From Marinobacter vinifirmus (GTDB taxonomy: Bacteria > Pseudomonadota > Gammaproteobacteria > Pseudomonadales > Oleiphilaceae), in the NCBI RefSeq assembly GCF_002258215.1, contig NZ_NEFY01000008.1:62001-126000 (forward strand): DNA of 64,000 nt. Direction: 5' to 3'. Below, piece by piece: positions 10,715 through 21,000 of the stretch. Below the pieces are notes generated by a model. The model searched no databases. It was given only the letters and a program-made list of their open reading frames with translations, and was not told where the DNA came from. Both the position numbers and the translations under genes were made by a program. Within the stretch, counting starts at the first letter, position 1, and each line of letters starts with the position of its first letter.

Positions 10715-13087
10715 ATGAAATTCAGTGAACAGTGGCTGCGCGAATGGGTTAACCCGAATCTGGGATCCCAGGAATTGATGGACCAGATCACTATGGCCGG
10801 GCTGGAAGTGGACGGCTTCGAACCGGTGGCTGGCGAATTCACCGGCGTGGTGGTTGGCGAGGTGATCTCCGCCGAACCCCATCCGGATGCTGACAAGCTG
10901 CGTGTGTGCCAGGTGAGCGATGGTACCAACACCGTGCAGGTTGTTTGTGGTGCGCCCAATGTGCGTGCCGGCCTGAAAGTGCCGTTCGCGGTTGTCGGCG
11001 CGGTGTTGCCTGGCAACTTCAAGATCAAGAAGGCCAAGCTGCGCGGCCAGCCTTCCGAAGGCATGCTCTGTTCTGAGTCCGAGCTTGCGTTGTCCGAGAA
11101 CCATGATGGCCTGATGGAGTTGCCTGCCGACGCCCCTGTGGGGCAGGCCGTGGCGGATTACCTCAAGCTGAACGACATCACCATCGATGTAGATCTCACC
11201 CCGAACCGCAGTGACTGCCTGTCCATCAAAGGCCTGGCTCGTGAAGTGGGTGTTCTGAACAGCCTGCTGGTGAACGCACCGGCTATCGAGCCGGTTGAAG
11301 CCGTGCATTCAGAGGTTCCTGACATTCGTGTGGAAGCTCCCGCCGGCTGTCCCCGCTATCTGGGCCGGGTACTGCGTAACGTGAACCTGCAGGCGGAAAC
11401 CCCGCTGTGGATGCAGGAAAAGCTGCGTCGTTCCGGTATCCGTTCCATTGACGCGGCGGTGGATGTCACCAACTACGTCATGCTGGAACTTGGTCAGCCC
11501 ATGCACGCGTTCGATCGCGAAGAGATCAAGGGCGGCATTGTGGTGCGCATGGCAAAGCCCGCTGAAAAGCTGGTGTTGCTGGATGGCCAGGAAGTGGAAC
11601 TGACCGAAGACACCCTGGTGATTGCCGATCACGAGAAGCCGGTGGCCATTGCCGGTGTGATGGGTGGCGAGCACTCTGGTGTGAGCGCCAAGACCCGGGA
11701 CCTGGTGCTGGAGTCTGCCTATTTTGACCCGATCACCCTGGCCGGTAAGGCGCGCGAGTATGGCCTGCATACCGATGCTTCCCACCGCTTCGAACGTGGC
11801 GTCGACTACGAGCTGGCCCGGGATGCCATGGAGCGGGCTACCAGCCTGCTGATGGAGATTGTCGGTGGTGAGCCCGGCGAAATTGTTGAAGTGTACAGCG
11901 ACGAACACTTGCCCAAGGCGCGCACCATCGACCTGCGAGAGCAGCGCCTGGCGGATGTGCTGGGTCTGGCGATCGACCGGACCACGGTTGAAGAAATCCT
12001 GACACGCCTTGGCCTGCGTACCGACAAGCTGTTGAAAGACGGCTGGCGCATCAGCGTGCCCAGCTTCCGCCCGGATATTTCCATCGAGGAAGACCTGATC
12101 GAGGAAGTGGGCCGGATTTACGGTTACAACAACCTGCCGGTCACCGAGCCGACCGGTTCCCTGGGTCTTCGTGCACGGGAAGAAGCGGTTCGCCCGCTGT
12201 CTGCTATCCGTAATTTCTTTGTGGCGCAGGGCTACCAGGAAGCCGTGACCTACAGCTTCGTAGACCCGAAGGTCCAGCAGCTGCTGGACCCTGGACGTGA
12301 GGGCATCGCCCTGGCGAACCCGATTTCCGCTGATCTTTCAGTCATGCGCACCACCCTGTGGAGCGGCCTGCTGAAGACGGTTGCCCATAACCAGAACCGT
12401 CAGCAGCCACGGATTCGCCTGTTCGAGACTGGTCTGCGTTTCGAACAGAATGGTGATGGCATCGATCAGCAGCCGATGCTGGCCGGTGTCGTGGTTGGTA
12501 ACCAGGTGCCGGAAAACTGGGTAAACGGTCGCAGAACCGCCGACTTCTTTGATGTAAAAGGGGAGTTGGAGAGCCTGTTCAAAGTGCTGGGTATCGAGAT
12601 TCAGTTCCTCGCCAGCCAGCACCCGGCTCTGCACCCGGGCCAGACCGCCGAATTGCTGCGCGACGGCGAGCATGTGGGCTGGTTGGGTACATTGCACCCG
12701 CAAGTGCAGAAAAATCTTGAACTTAATGGCACGATCCTGATGTTTGAGCTATTCTTGAATTCGATCGTTACCGGATATGTGCCTAATTTCAAAGATATTT
12801 CGAAATTCCCGGAAGTTCGTCGGGATTTGGCTATTATTATCGGGAGCGATGTGGCGTTTGCTCAGGTTGAAGAAATCGCCCGTAAGCATGCCGGCGAGCA
12901 CCTGACAGCGATGCGTGTGTTTGATGTCTACGAAGGCGAAAGCCTGGGCGAAGGCAACCGCAGCCTGGCGGTCAGCCTGTTCTGGCAGCATCCGGAGCGC
13001 ACGCTCAACGAAGACGAAGTGCATTCGGTCTTCAACGGGGTCATCGACGCCCTGAAGGAAGAGCTGGGGGCAACACTGAGGAGTTGA
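10715..13087 (+). CDS. pheT: Phenylalanyl-tRNA synthetase beta subunit
   Basis: Structural and editing subunit of PheRS (790 aa). Visible domains: the EMAP-like tRNA-binding domain (residues about 40-150, VGEVISAEPHPDADKLRVCQ), the B3/B4 editing region with LGRVLRNV and MHAFD, the B5 domain (about 400-475), the inactive class II-like core, and the C-terminal anticodon-binding FDX-ACB domain (PEVRRDLAIIIGSDVAFAQV). It is complete and ends 3 bp before ihfA, so the two are co-transcribed. Confidence 0.98.
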   Translation: MKFSEQWLREWVNPNLGSQELMDQITMAGLEVDGFEPVAGEFTGVVVGEVISAEPHPDADKLRVCQVSDGTNTVQVVCGAPNVRAGLKVPFAVVGAVLPGNFKIKKAKLRGQPSEGMLCSESELALSENHDGLMELPADAPVGQAVADYLKLNDITIDVDLTPNRSDCLSIKGLAREVGVLNSLLVNAPAIEPVEAVHSEVPDIRVEAPAGCPRYLGRVLRNVNLQAETPLWMQEKLRRSGIRSIDAAVDVTNYVMLELGQPMHAFDREEIKGGIVVRMAKPAEKLVLLDGQEVELTEDTLVIADHEKPVAIAGVMGGEHSGVSAKTRDLVLESAYFDPITLAGKAREYGLHTDASHRFERGVDYELARDAMERATSLLMEIVGGEPGEIVEVYSDEHLPKARTIDLREQRLADVLGLAIDRTTVEEILTRLGLRTDKLLKDGWRISVPSFRPDISIEEDLIEEVGRIYGYNNLPVTEPTGSLGLRAREEAVRPLSAIRNFFVAQGYQEAVTYSFVDPKVQQLLDPGREGIALANPISADLSVMRTTLWSGLLKTVAHNQNRQQPRIRLFETGLRFEQNGDGIDQQPMLAGVVVGNQVPENWVNGRRTADFFDVKGELESLFKVLGIEIQFLASQHPALHPGQTAELLRDGEHVGWLGTLHPQVQKNLELNGTILMFELFLNSIVTGYVPNFKDISKFPEVRRDLAIIIGSDVAFAQVEEIARKHAGEHLTAMRVFDVYEGESLGEGNRSLAVSLFWQHPERTLNEDEVHSVFNGVIDALKEELGATLRS

Positions 13088-13090
13088 CAG

Positions 13091-13393
13091 ATGGCGGCTT
13101 TGACGAAAGCGGACATGGCGGAACGTTTGTATGAGGAATTGGGTCTTAACAAACGGGAAGCCAAGGAAATGGTGGAAGCTTTCTTCGATGAGATCAGGGG
13201 TGCACTCAGCCACAACGAACAGGTGAAGTTGTCGGGATTCGGCAACTTCGACCTCAGGGACAAGAAACAGCGGCCGGGACGGAACCCGAAAACGGGTGAG
13301 GAAATCCCTATCAGTGCCAGGCGTGTCGTGACTTTCCGGCCAGGCCAGAAACTCAAGCAAAAAGTAGAAACGTATGCTGGAACCGAGTCATAA
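13091..13393 (+). CDS. ihfA: Integration host factor alpha subunit
   Basis: DNA-bending architectural protein that works as a heterodimer with IhfB in recombination, transcription and phage integration. At 100 aa it has the HU/IHF fold, with the DNA-intercalating beta-arm tip GRNPKTGEE (Pro66) and the [13 protein letters not shown] segment. It starts 3 bp after pheT, as in E. coli, and its end overlaps the MerR gene by 20 bp. IHF would be a natural cofactor for the integrase of the tRNA-Pro element 11 kb downstream, though that is only inference. Confidence 0.97.
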   Translation: MAALTKADMAERLYEELGLNKREAKEMVEAFFDEIRGALSHNEQVKLSGFGNFDLRDKKQRPGRNPKTGEEIPISARRVVTFRPGQKLKQKVETYAGTES

Positions 13394-13739
13394 CAACGAA
13401 CTCCCCGCCATTCCGGGGAAGCGCTATTTCACCATCGGTGAAGTAGCCGATCTGTGTGCGGTGAAGGCCCATGTACTGCGGTACTGGGAACAGGAATTCC
13501 CGCAGCTGTCGCCGGTGAAACGCCGGGGTAACCGCCGTTACTATCAGCGGGCAGACGTTATCACCATTCGCCAGATTCGCAGCCTGCTTTACGATCAGGG
13601 CTACACCATCGGCGGTGCCAAGCAAAAGCTCAGCAGCAGTGAGGTGAAAGACGATACCTCCCAGTACAAGCAGCTGATCCGCCAGATGATTACCGAACTG
13701 GAAGAAGTACTGGATGTGCTGAATTCGCCAGCGTCCTGA
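13374..13739 (+). CDS. MerR-family transcriptional regulator
   Basis: Small DNA-binding protein (121 aa) with an N-terminal winged helix-turn-helix of the MerR type: [20 protein letters not shown] at residues 18-37, then WEQEFPQL and RRGNRRYY. A short C-terminal helix (about 85-118) would dimerise, and no metal- or drug-binding domain follows. This short MerR protein downstream of ihfA is a conserved gammaproteobacterial arrangement. The start overlaps ihfA by 20 bp, showing translational coupling. The target is unknown. Confidence 0.93.
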   Translation: MLEPSHNNELPAIPGKRYFTIGEVADLCAVKAHVLRYWEQEFPQLSPVKRRGNRRYYQRADVITIRQIRSLLYDQGYTIGGAKQKLSSSEVKDDTSQYKQLIRQMITELEEVLDVLNSPAS

Positions 13740-13770
13740 GGCGAATATCCCGCAGCAAGGTACTGTAACG

Positions 13771-13803
13771 AAAAGGCCGTGGCATTTTGCCCCGGCCTTT
13801 TTG
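13771..13803 (+). terminator. Terminator of the thrS-to-merR block
   Basis: AAAAGGCCGTGG and the matching CCCCGGCCTTTTT, with a short internal loop around ATTTTG, form a GC-rich stem with a T tail. It also faces the leftward DUF2892 gene and may serve both directions. Confidence 0.8.
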
Positions 13804-13823
13804 CGTTAAGGCTGAGCCAGGGC

Positions 13824-14012
13824 TTACTTGTTCTTGCAGGTTTTGATGCCGAAGATAGAGTAGGCCGGGCAGTTGCCCATCAACGCAGTGGCCAGTGGCA
13901 CAATACCAATCCAGCCCCAGGGGGTTTGCGGGCCCACAAATACCAGGGCAATCAGTACAATGCCCACAACTGCGCGGATAATCCGGTCTGCTGATCCCAT
14001 ATTAACCGTCAT
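13824..14012 (-). CDS. DUF2892 (YgaP-type) small inner-membrane protein
   Basis: A 62-aa protein starting MTVNMGSADRIIRAVVGIVL, with two hydrophobic segments and the NCPAYSIFGIKTC tail typical of DUF2892/YgaP-like membrane domains. In E. coli the same domain is fused to a rhodanese, so a link to sulfur or thiol stress is possible. It is transcribed away from a Crp/Fnr-type regulator 114 bp away. The two are probably a regulatory pair. Function is not established. Confidence 0.88.
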   Translation of the reverse strand: MTVNMGSADRIIRAVVGIVLIALVFVGPQTPWGWIGIVPLATALMGNCPAYSIFGIKTCKNK

Positions 14013-14126
14013 CGTTCTTTCTCCTGTGTGATGTCGGATGTTGAAACAACTATAGTCCGCAATCCGTGACTGTTCAGTGATAAAGTCACACAGAACCTAA
14101 TAAACCAAGCAAACAGGGCGCCATTC

Positions 14127-14768
14127 ATGGCAAGGCACAGCATTCTGGACACCCTCAACGATTCGCTGCGAAAAGATACGCTAGCCGGCATCAGCACCAT
14201 GCGCTTTCCTCCCGGGCAGGTGCTGTTCAGTGCCGGTGAACATTGCCGTGGCCTGCCGTTGGTACTGGGCGGAAGCATTAAAGTCCAGATGACCGGGTTG
14301 TCCGGCCACAGCATCGTGCTGTACCGCATGGGCTCTGACGATATTTGCACCTTGTCCATCGGTTGCCTGATGACAGGCCGCGGCTACCGTGCCGAGGCCA
14401 TTGTGGAGGAAGAAACCGAGGCCGCCATTATTCCCCGGGGGCTGTTTGACCGCCTGATGGACCAGTCTGCGGAATTCCGCCTGGGCATCATGGAATCCTA
14501 TGGTCGGCGGCTGGACGACCTCATGCTGCTGGTAGAGGAAGTCGCCTTTCACCGCATGGATGAGCGCCTGGAAGAGTGGTTGCAGGCGAGGGCGGCGCAG
14601 GGGCAGCGGACACTGACCATCACGCACCAGGAGCTGGCAACGGAACTGGGTACCGCCCGGGAAGTGATCAGCCGTTTGCTGAAAGAGCTGGAGCGCCGGG
14701 GCCAGGTTGGCCTGGCCCGCGGCAAGATTGAGCTGACAGGTTTGAAGAAGCGGTCAGCGACGGCCTGA
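14127..14768 (+). CDS. Crp/Fnr-family transcriptional regulator
   Basis: A 213-aa regulator with an N-terminal cyclic-nucleotide-binding-like beta roll (MRFPPGQVLFSAGEHCRGLP, about 25-44), a dimer helix, and a C-terminal winged helix with TITHQELATELGTAREVISR as the recognition region. Cys40, Cys74 and Cys80 lie in the sensory domain but do not form the classic FNR four-cysteine pattern, so thiol or sulfide sensing is one option. It stands divergent to the DUF2892 gene, its likely target. The 3' end overlaps the convergent glycerate kinase gene by 15 bp. Confidence 0.92.
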   Translation: MARHSILDTLNDSLRKDTLAGISTMRFPPGQVLFSAGEHCRGLPLVLGGSIKVQMTGLSGHSIVLYRMGSDDICTLSIGCLMTGRGYRAEAIVEEETEAAIIPRGLFDRLMDQSAEFRLGIMESYGRRLDDLMLLVEEVAFHRMDERLEEWLQARAAQGQRTLTITHQELATELGTAREVISRLLKELERRGQVGLARGKIELTGLKKRSATA

Positions 14769-15893
14769 CAGGCCATGAAGCAGTCGGGCCAGTTGCTCGG
14801 CGGATTGCTCCAGGTTGGCCTCAGCTTGCTGGTAGGCTTGTTGGAGGTCCATTGGGGCAGGTGTGATCGAGAACGCAGCGGTCAGGCCAAGCTGGTGTAG
14901 CTCCCCCAGTTCCGCGCCCAGTTTGCCGGCCAGGCCGATCACCGGTACACCGTGTTTGCTGGCAAGGCCGGCCACGCCGGCCGGTGTTTTGCCATAGGCG
15001 CTCTGGGCGTCGATGGCCCCTTCGGCCGTGATCACCAGGTCTGCACCTTTCACATGGCTTTCGAGTTCGACGGTTTCCATCACCAGTTCGATGCCCGGGC
15101 GCAACTGTGCGCCAAGTATTCCGGCCACCATACCGCCAATACCGCCGGCCGCACCGCTGCCCGGAAAACTCGCGATATCAAAGCCCTGCTGTTGCACCAG
15201 CCCGGCAAAGTGCCCCAGATTGGCATCCAGCTGCACAACCTGTTGGGCATTGGCGCCTTTCTGGGGCCCAAAAACGGCGGCAGCGCCGTTAGGGCCCAGC
15301 AGGGGATTATTCACATCGCAAGCGACGACCAGGCGCACTCCGGACAGGCGGTCAATAGCAGGTTTAAGGTCTACACTGGCCAGTTGCTCCAGGCCGGTAC
15401 CGCCGGCAGGAATGTCCTGGCCCAGGGTGTCCAGCAGCCGGGCGCTCAGCGCCTGTAGAATTCCCGCGCCGCCGTCGGTGGTGGCGCTGCCACCCAGCCC
15501 CATGATCAGGGTTTTCGGGCGGTGAGCCAGCGCGGCAAGCAGCAGCTCTCCGGTGCCCCGGCTGGAGGCGGTCAGGGCATCCCTGGCGTTGGCGGGCACA
15601 CAATGCAGGCCGCTACCTTCAGCCACCTCCACAATCGCCGTCTCACCATCATTCACCAGCCCGTAGCGGGCAGTCACCGGCTGCCCGAGCGGGCCGGTAA
15701 CCGTCACCTCATGCAGTTCGCCCTTACGGGCCTCGGTGAGTGCAACGGTAGTACCCTCACCGCCATCGGCCAGCGGTACTTCAGTAATCTGGTCCGCCGG
15801 CGCCGCCCGGCGCCAGCCGCGCGCGATGGCGCTGGCTACCTGTTCGGCAGCCAGGCATTCCTTGAAAGAGTCCGGGGCGATGACGATGCGCAT
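14754..15893 (-). CDS. Glycerate kinase (GarK/GlxK type)
   Basis: Phosphorylates D-glycerate (to 2- or 3-phosphoglycerate, depending on subgroup), linking glycerate, glyoxylate and glucarate breakdown to glycolysis. The 379 aa start MRIVIAPDSFKECLAAEQVA, the family's N-terminal signature, and contain MGLGGSATTDGGAGILQALS and DLVITAEGAIDAQSAYGKTP. The start codon lies 1 bp after the stop of the upstream GntP permease gene, so uptake and phosphorylation are coupled. Sequence alone does not decide between 2- and 3-phosphorylation. Confidence 0.95.
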   Translation of the reverse strand: MRIVIAPDSFKECLAAEQVASAIARGWRRAAPADQITEVPLADGGEGTTVALTEARKGELHEVTVTGPLGQPVTARYGLVNDGETAIVEVAEGSGLHCVPANARDALTASSRGTGELLLAALAHRPKTLIMGLGGSATTDGGAGILQALSARLLDTLGQDIPAGGTGLEQLASVDLKPAIDRLSGVRLVVACDVNNPLLGPNGAAAVFGPQKGANAQQVVQLDANLGHFAGLVQQQGFDIASFPGSGAAGGIGGMVAGILGAQLRPGIELVMETVELESHVKGADLVITAEGAIDAQSAYGKTPAGVAGLASKHGVPVIGLAGKLGAELGELHQLGLTAAFSITPAPMDLQQAYQQAEANLEQSAEQLARLLHGLSGRR

Positions 15894-15894
15894 G

Positions 15895-17244
15895 TTACAA
15901 AGCCACCAGGGATGTCAGCCAGACTGCGGTAATGGTCACAAGGCCCATAATCAGGGTGGCTGTCGTGTGGGATTTATAGGCCGTGGCCACGTTCATTTTG
16001 CTGAACTGGGAGACTACCCAGAAGTAGCTGTCGTTAGCGTGGGACACCGTCATTGCGCCGGCACCAACGGCCATAACTGTGAGTACCCGGCCCATATCCG
16101 AATCCAGCCCCAGCTGAGGAAGCAACGGTGCGACCAGGGCAGACGCTGTAACCAGTGCGACCGTGGACGAACCCTGGGCTGACTTCAGGGCGGCAGCAAC
16201 AATAAACGGCATCACAACACCAAGGCCAAGCGTTGAAAGGGTATCACCCAGATACTCGCCAAGCGGTGTGGCGGCGAGAACTGCACCAAAGGCGCCGCCG
16301 GCACCTGTGATCAGGATGATCGGCGCGGCCACTTCCAGGCCTTTGCTGGTGTGGCGTCCAAACTCTTCCAGCTTGCCTTTGCCCTGCAGCAGGGTCAGCG
16401 CGAAGCCAAGGCCGATCAGCAAGGCGTTCAGGGGTTTGCCCAGGAAGTTCAGTGTCTCGTACAGCAGGCCGTCCCCCAGCGGAGCCGTAGGATAGCTTGC
16501 GACCGAGCCCAGGCAGATCAGGAGGATCGGGATAAAGATCGGAGCAAAGGCTTTGCCGGCGGAGGGCAGTTCACCGTAGTGCTGCTTTGCTTCCTCGAAG
16601 GCTTCCTCTGCCTGTTCCAGTTCGGTGCTGCTCAGGTTTTTACATCGTGAAGCCCAGAACAGGCCTGCCATTGCGGCGATGATGGCGAAAACCAGGCCAA
16701 CACCGATGACCATGCCGAGGTTGTCCTCCAGCCCGAGGTTGCCCGCTGCAGCGATAGGGCCGGGGGTGGGGGGTACCAGCGTATGGGTTGCGAACAGGCC
16801 GGTAGACAGGGCAACGGTCATCGAGACCGGCGATACGCTCAGGGAGCGGGCCATGGAACGCTTCAGGCTGTTAAGAATGACATAGCCGGAGTCGCAGAAG
16901 ACCGGTATGGAAACAATAAACCCGACCAGTGACATGGTGAGGGTAGGAAACTTCTGGCCCAGGATCTTGATAATGGTTTCGGCCATCACGATGGCTGCGC
17001 CAGTGCGTTCGAGGATAACGCCGATAATTGTGCCCAGCACGATCACCAGGCCAATGTAGCCCAGAATGTTGCCGAAGCCGGCACGGATGGTTTTCTCGAT
17101 ATCTTCAAGTGGTAAACCAAACGCGAAGGCAGCCAGGAAGGATGCCAGTAACAGGGTAATGAACGGATTCAGTTTCAGTCGGCTGGTGGCGAACACAATG
17201 AAAATTATGATCGCGACCAGGATCAGTACCAGATGCATCGGCAA
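15895..17244 (-). CDS. GntP-family permease, probable glycerate or sugar-acid importer
   Basis: Proton-coupled transporter of the gluconate permease family with about 12-14 hydrophobic segments over 449 aa. Family features include GFIVSIPVFCDSGYVIL, HTLVPPTPGPIAAAGNLG and the C-terminal THANDSY-like motif (here VSHANDSYFWVVSQF). The gene is immediately upstream of glycerate kinase and on the same strand, so D-glycerate is the best guess for its substrate; gluconate is the family default. Confidence 0.92.
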   Translation of the reverse strand: MPMHLVLILVAIIIFIVFATSRLKLNPFITLLLASFLAAFAFGLPLEDIEKTIRAGFGNILGYIGLVIVLGTIIGVILERTGAAIVMAETIIKILGQKFPTLTMSLVGFIVSIPVFCDSGYVILNSLKRSMARSLSVSPVSMTVALSTGLFATHTLVPPTPGPIAAAGNLGLEDNLGMVIGVGLVFAIIAAMAGLFWASRCKNLSSTELEQAEEAFEEAKQHYGELPSAGKAFAPIFIPILLICLGSVASYPTAPLGDGLLYETLNFLGKPLNALLIGLGFALTLLQGKGKLEEFGRHTSKGLEVAAPIILITGAGGAFGAVLAATPLGEYLGDTLSTLGLGVVMPFIVAAALKSAQGSSTVALVTASALVAPLLPQLGLDSDMGRVLTVMAVGAGAMTVSHANDSYFWVVSQFSKMNVATAYKSHTTATLIMGLVTITAVWLTSLVAL

Positions 17245-17370
17245 TCTCCAGAATAGGGCTGGGTTAATATCCTACTAATCAGGTTGGTTATTCGGTGCCA
17301 AGTTTAAAGTCAAACATGGCTCTGCGCACCCCCGCTTTGTGGGATTTCCGTAAACGGGGCTATTTAATCC

Positions 17371-17823
17371 CTATAACCCCCGATCCTTCACATTCTCCAT
17401 CACCGCAAATGAACTGGTCTGCAGCACATGGGGCAGGCTGGAGATCTGCTCGCCCAGTACCTGGCGGTATTCGGCCATGTTCTTTGTTCTTACCTTCAGC
17501 AGGTAGTCGAAGTTGGCGGCCATCATGTGACATTGCTCCACCGCAGAGATCTGTTTGACCGCAGCGTTGAACGCCGCGAGGGCTTTGCTGGAAGTGTCGT
17601 TGAGGGTTACCTGGGCGAAGGCGACGTGGGACTGGCCCAGCTTGGTCTGGTTCACCATGGCGCTGTAGCCGGTGATATAGCCCTGGTCTTCCAGCCGGCG
17701 CATGCGCACCTGGCAAGGGGTTTTCGACAAGCCCACCCGCGAGGCCAGCTCGGTGACGGTGATCCGCCCGTTTTTCTGGAGTTCCCGGATGATGGAAAGG
17801 TCGATCCTGTCGAGATCTGACAT
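17371..17823 (-). CDS. Lrp/AsnC-family regulator, likely controller of putA
   Basis: A 150-aa Lrp-type regulator: helix-turn-helix at residues 1-60 (DLDRIDLSIIRELQKNGRIT, then ELASRVGLSKTPCQVRMRRL) and an amino-acid-responsive RAM domain (about 70-148). It is transcribed away from putA with a 201-bp shared promoter region. The PutA here lacks its own DNA-binding domain, so this protein is the natural proline-responsive activator, like PutR/PruR in other proteobacteria. Binding sites were not identified with confidence. Confidence 0.93.
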   Translation of the reverse strand: MSDLDRIDLSIIRELQKNGRITVTELASRVGLSKTPCQVRMRRLEDQGYITGYSAMVNQTKLGQSHVAFAQVTLNDTSSKALAAFNAAVKQISAVEQCHMMAANFDYLLKVRTKNMAEYRQVLGEQISSLPHVLQTSSFAVMENVKDRGL

Positions 17824-18024
17824 GGCTGCTATCCTTGAAGGAGGTGGCTGGCTTTCATTGATTTGGTGAATATGGCTGATTTTAGTGAATTTGTGGGCGA
17901 AACGGTAATTTTTAACGTATCAGAAAAGGAAAGTATCTCGGTGTTTCGCGCTGTATTAGGTAAATAGCATATTCCCCGTTGGCTACAATGCGGTCAGTAA
18001 TCAAAATAATCAGGAGGTACATCC

Positions 18025-21000
18025 ATGAGTCTGCAGCAATCCGTGTCCCCCGGGCTTCAGGACATTCGCCAGGCCATCCGCAATAACTACCTGGCGGATG
18101 AATATGAAGTGATTCACCAGCTGATTGAGCAGGCTCAGCTGTCTGATGAAACCCGTAAGGCCATTTCAGCCCGAGCAGCGGACCTGGTGCGGGATGTGCG
18201 TGATAACGCCAAGCCCACCATCATGGAAAAGTTCCTGGCTGAATACGGCCTGACCACCAAAGAGGGCGTGGCCCTGATGTGCCTGGCCGAGGCGCTGTTG
18301 CGGGTGCCGGATAACCTCACCATCCAGGATCTGATCGAAGACAAGATCACCTCCGGCAACTGGGGCGCCCACGTAGGTAAAGCCAAGTCCGGCCTGATCA
18401 ACTCGGCCACGCTGGCTCTGCTGATGACCAGCAACCTGCTGAAAGACTCCGAGCGCCAGAGCGTGGGTGACACCCTGCGCAAGATGGTGAAGCGCCTGGG
18501 TGAACCGGTGGTGCGCACCGCCGCTGGCCAGGCCATGAAAGAAATGGGCCGGCAGTTTGTGTTGGGCCGTACGATTGAAGAAGCCCAGGATCGCGGCAAA
18601 TCCCAGGAAGAGCAGGGCTACACCTATTCCTATGACATGTTGGGCGAAGCGGCTCGCACCGATGCCGATGCCGAGCGATACTTCAACGCCTATTCCGATG
18701 CCATCGACAGCATCAGCAAGCGGTGCGAAGGCGATGTGCGCACCAATCCCGGTATTTCCGTAAAACTGTCTGCCTTGCTGGCCCGTTACGAATACGGCCA
18801 GAAGGAACGGGTGATGACCGAACTGGTCCCCCGCGCCCTGACGCTCGCCAAAAAAGCCGCCGCTGCCAATATGGGCTTCAACATCGATGCCGAAGAGCAG
18901 GACCGCCTGGACCTGTCTCTGGACGTGATCGAAGCTATCCTCTCAGACGAAGAACTCAAAGGTTGGGACGGCTTTGGCGTGGTGGTCCAGGCCTTTGCGA
19001 AGCGGGCTTCCCAGACCCTGGACTGGCTGTATGCCCTGTCTGAAAAACTGGATCGCCGCATCATGGTGCGCCTGGTAAAAGGCGCCTACTGGGATGCCGA
19101 GATCAAACGCGCCCAGGTGATGGGCCTGGACGGTTTCCCGGTGTTTACCCGCAAGGCCTGCAGTGACGTGTCTTACCTGGCCTGTGCCCGCCAGTTGCTG
19201 GGCATGACGGATCGGATTTACCCGCAGTTTGCTACCCACAACGCCCACTCGGTGTCTGCGGTATTGGAACTGGCGAAAGACCTGGGCCGGGACAAGTTTG
19301 AGTTCCAGCGCCTGCACGGTATGGGTGAATCACTGCACGACCAGGTACTGGAAGACAGCAAGGTGCCGTGCCGTATCTACGCTCCGGTTGGTGCCCACAA
19401 AGACCTGCTGGCTTACCTGGTGCGCCGCCTGCTGGAAAACGGGGCCAACAGCTCCTTTGTAAACCAGATTGTCGACACCAGCATTACGCCGGAAGAGATC
19501 GCCAAAGACCCGATCGACGTGGTGATGCAGCTGGGCCATGACATTTCGAGCAAGGCCATTGTGCCGCCGGCGAAAGTGTTCGGTGACCAGCGTCGTAATT
19601 CCAAGGGCTGGGACATTACCGATCCAGTGACGGTGGCGAAAATTGACGCCGGCCGTAACCAGTACAAAACCCACCAGTGGCAGGGCGGCCCGGTGCTGGC
19701 TGTGGAATCCACCAGTGATGAAGTGGTGGAAGTGCGCAACCCGGCAGATCCGGATGACCTGGTTGGCCACATCACCTACACCTCCGAAGCGGATATCAGC
19801 GCAGCTCTGGATGCCGCCCAGAACGGCTTCAGCCAGTGGTCCGCCTTGCCGGCGGAGCATCGGGCCGAGATGATTCGCAAAGTGGGTGACCTGTACGAAG
19901 AGAATGTGCACGAGCTGTTTGCGCTGACCACCCGTGAAGCCGGTAAATCCCTGCTTGATGCGGTGGCGGAAATTCGCGAAGCCGTCGACTTTGCCATGTA
20001 CTACGCCAACGAAGGCATCCGCTACAAGGACGATGGCCAGGCCCGGGGTGTGATGTGCTGTATCTCGCCATGGAACTTCCCGCTGGCGATCTTCACCGGC
20101 CAGATCCTGGCGAACCTTGCCGCCGGTAACGCGGTGTTGGCCAAGCCGGCGGAACAGACCTCGCTGCTGGCCGTTCGTGCGGTGGAACTGATGCACCAGG
20201 CGGGTATTCCGAAGGCCGCCGTGCAGTTGCTGCCGGGTACCGGTGCAACCGTGGGCTCAGCGCTGACCTCAGACGCCCGGGTAACCGGCGTGTGCTTTAC
20301 CGGCTCTACCGCCACGGCACAGCGCATCAACAAGGCCATGGCAGAAAACATGGCGCCGGATGCCCCGCTGGTGGCAGAAACCGGTGGCCTGAATGCCATG
20401 ATTGTGGATTCCACTGCGCTGCCCGAGCAGGTGGTGCGGGATGTACTGGCTTCGTCATTCCAGAGCGCCGGCCAGCGCTGTTCCGCCCTGCGTATGCTCT
20501 ACGTGCAGGAAGACATCGCCGAGAACCTGCTGGAAATGCTCTACGGTGCCATGGAAGAACTGGGCATTGGCGACCCGTGGCTGCTGTCTACAGACGTGGG
20601 CCCGGTGATCGACGAGAACGCCCGCAAGAAAATTGCCGATCACTGCGACAAGTTCGAGCAGCAGGGTAAGTTGCTGAAGAAAATGTCGGTGCCGGAGAAG
20701 GGCCGGTTTGTGTCGCCGGCGGTGCTCAAAGTCAGTGGCATCGAAGAAATGGAAGAGGAAATCTTTGGCCCGGTGCTGCATGTGGCCACCTTCGCAGCGA
20801 AGGACATCGACAAGGTGATCGATGCCGTGAACGCCAAGGGCTATGGTCTGACGTTTGGTATCCACAGCCGTGTTGATCGCCGCATCGAGCACATTTCCAG
20901 TCGTATCAAGGTGGGCAACACCTACGTTAACCGTAACCAGATCGGTGCCATTGTGGGCTCCCAGCCGTTCGGCGGCGAAGGCCTGTCTGGTACCGGCCCG

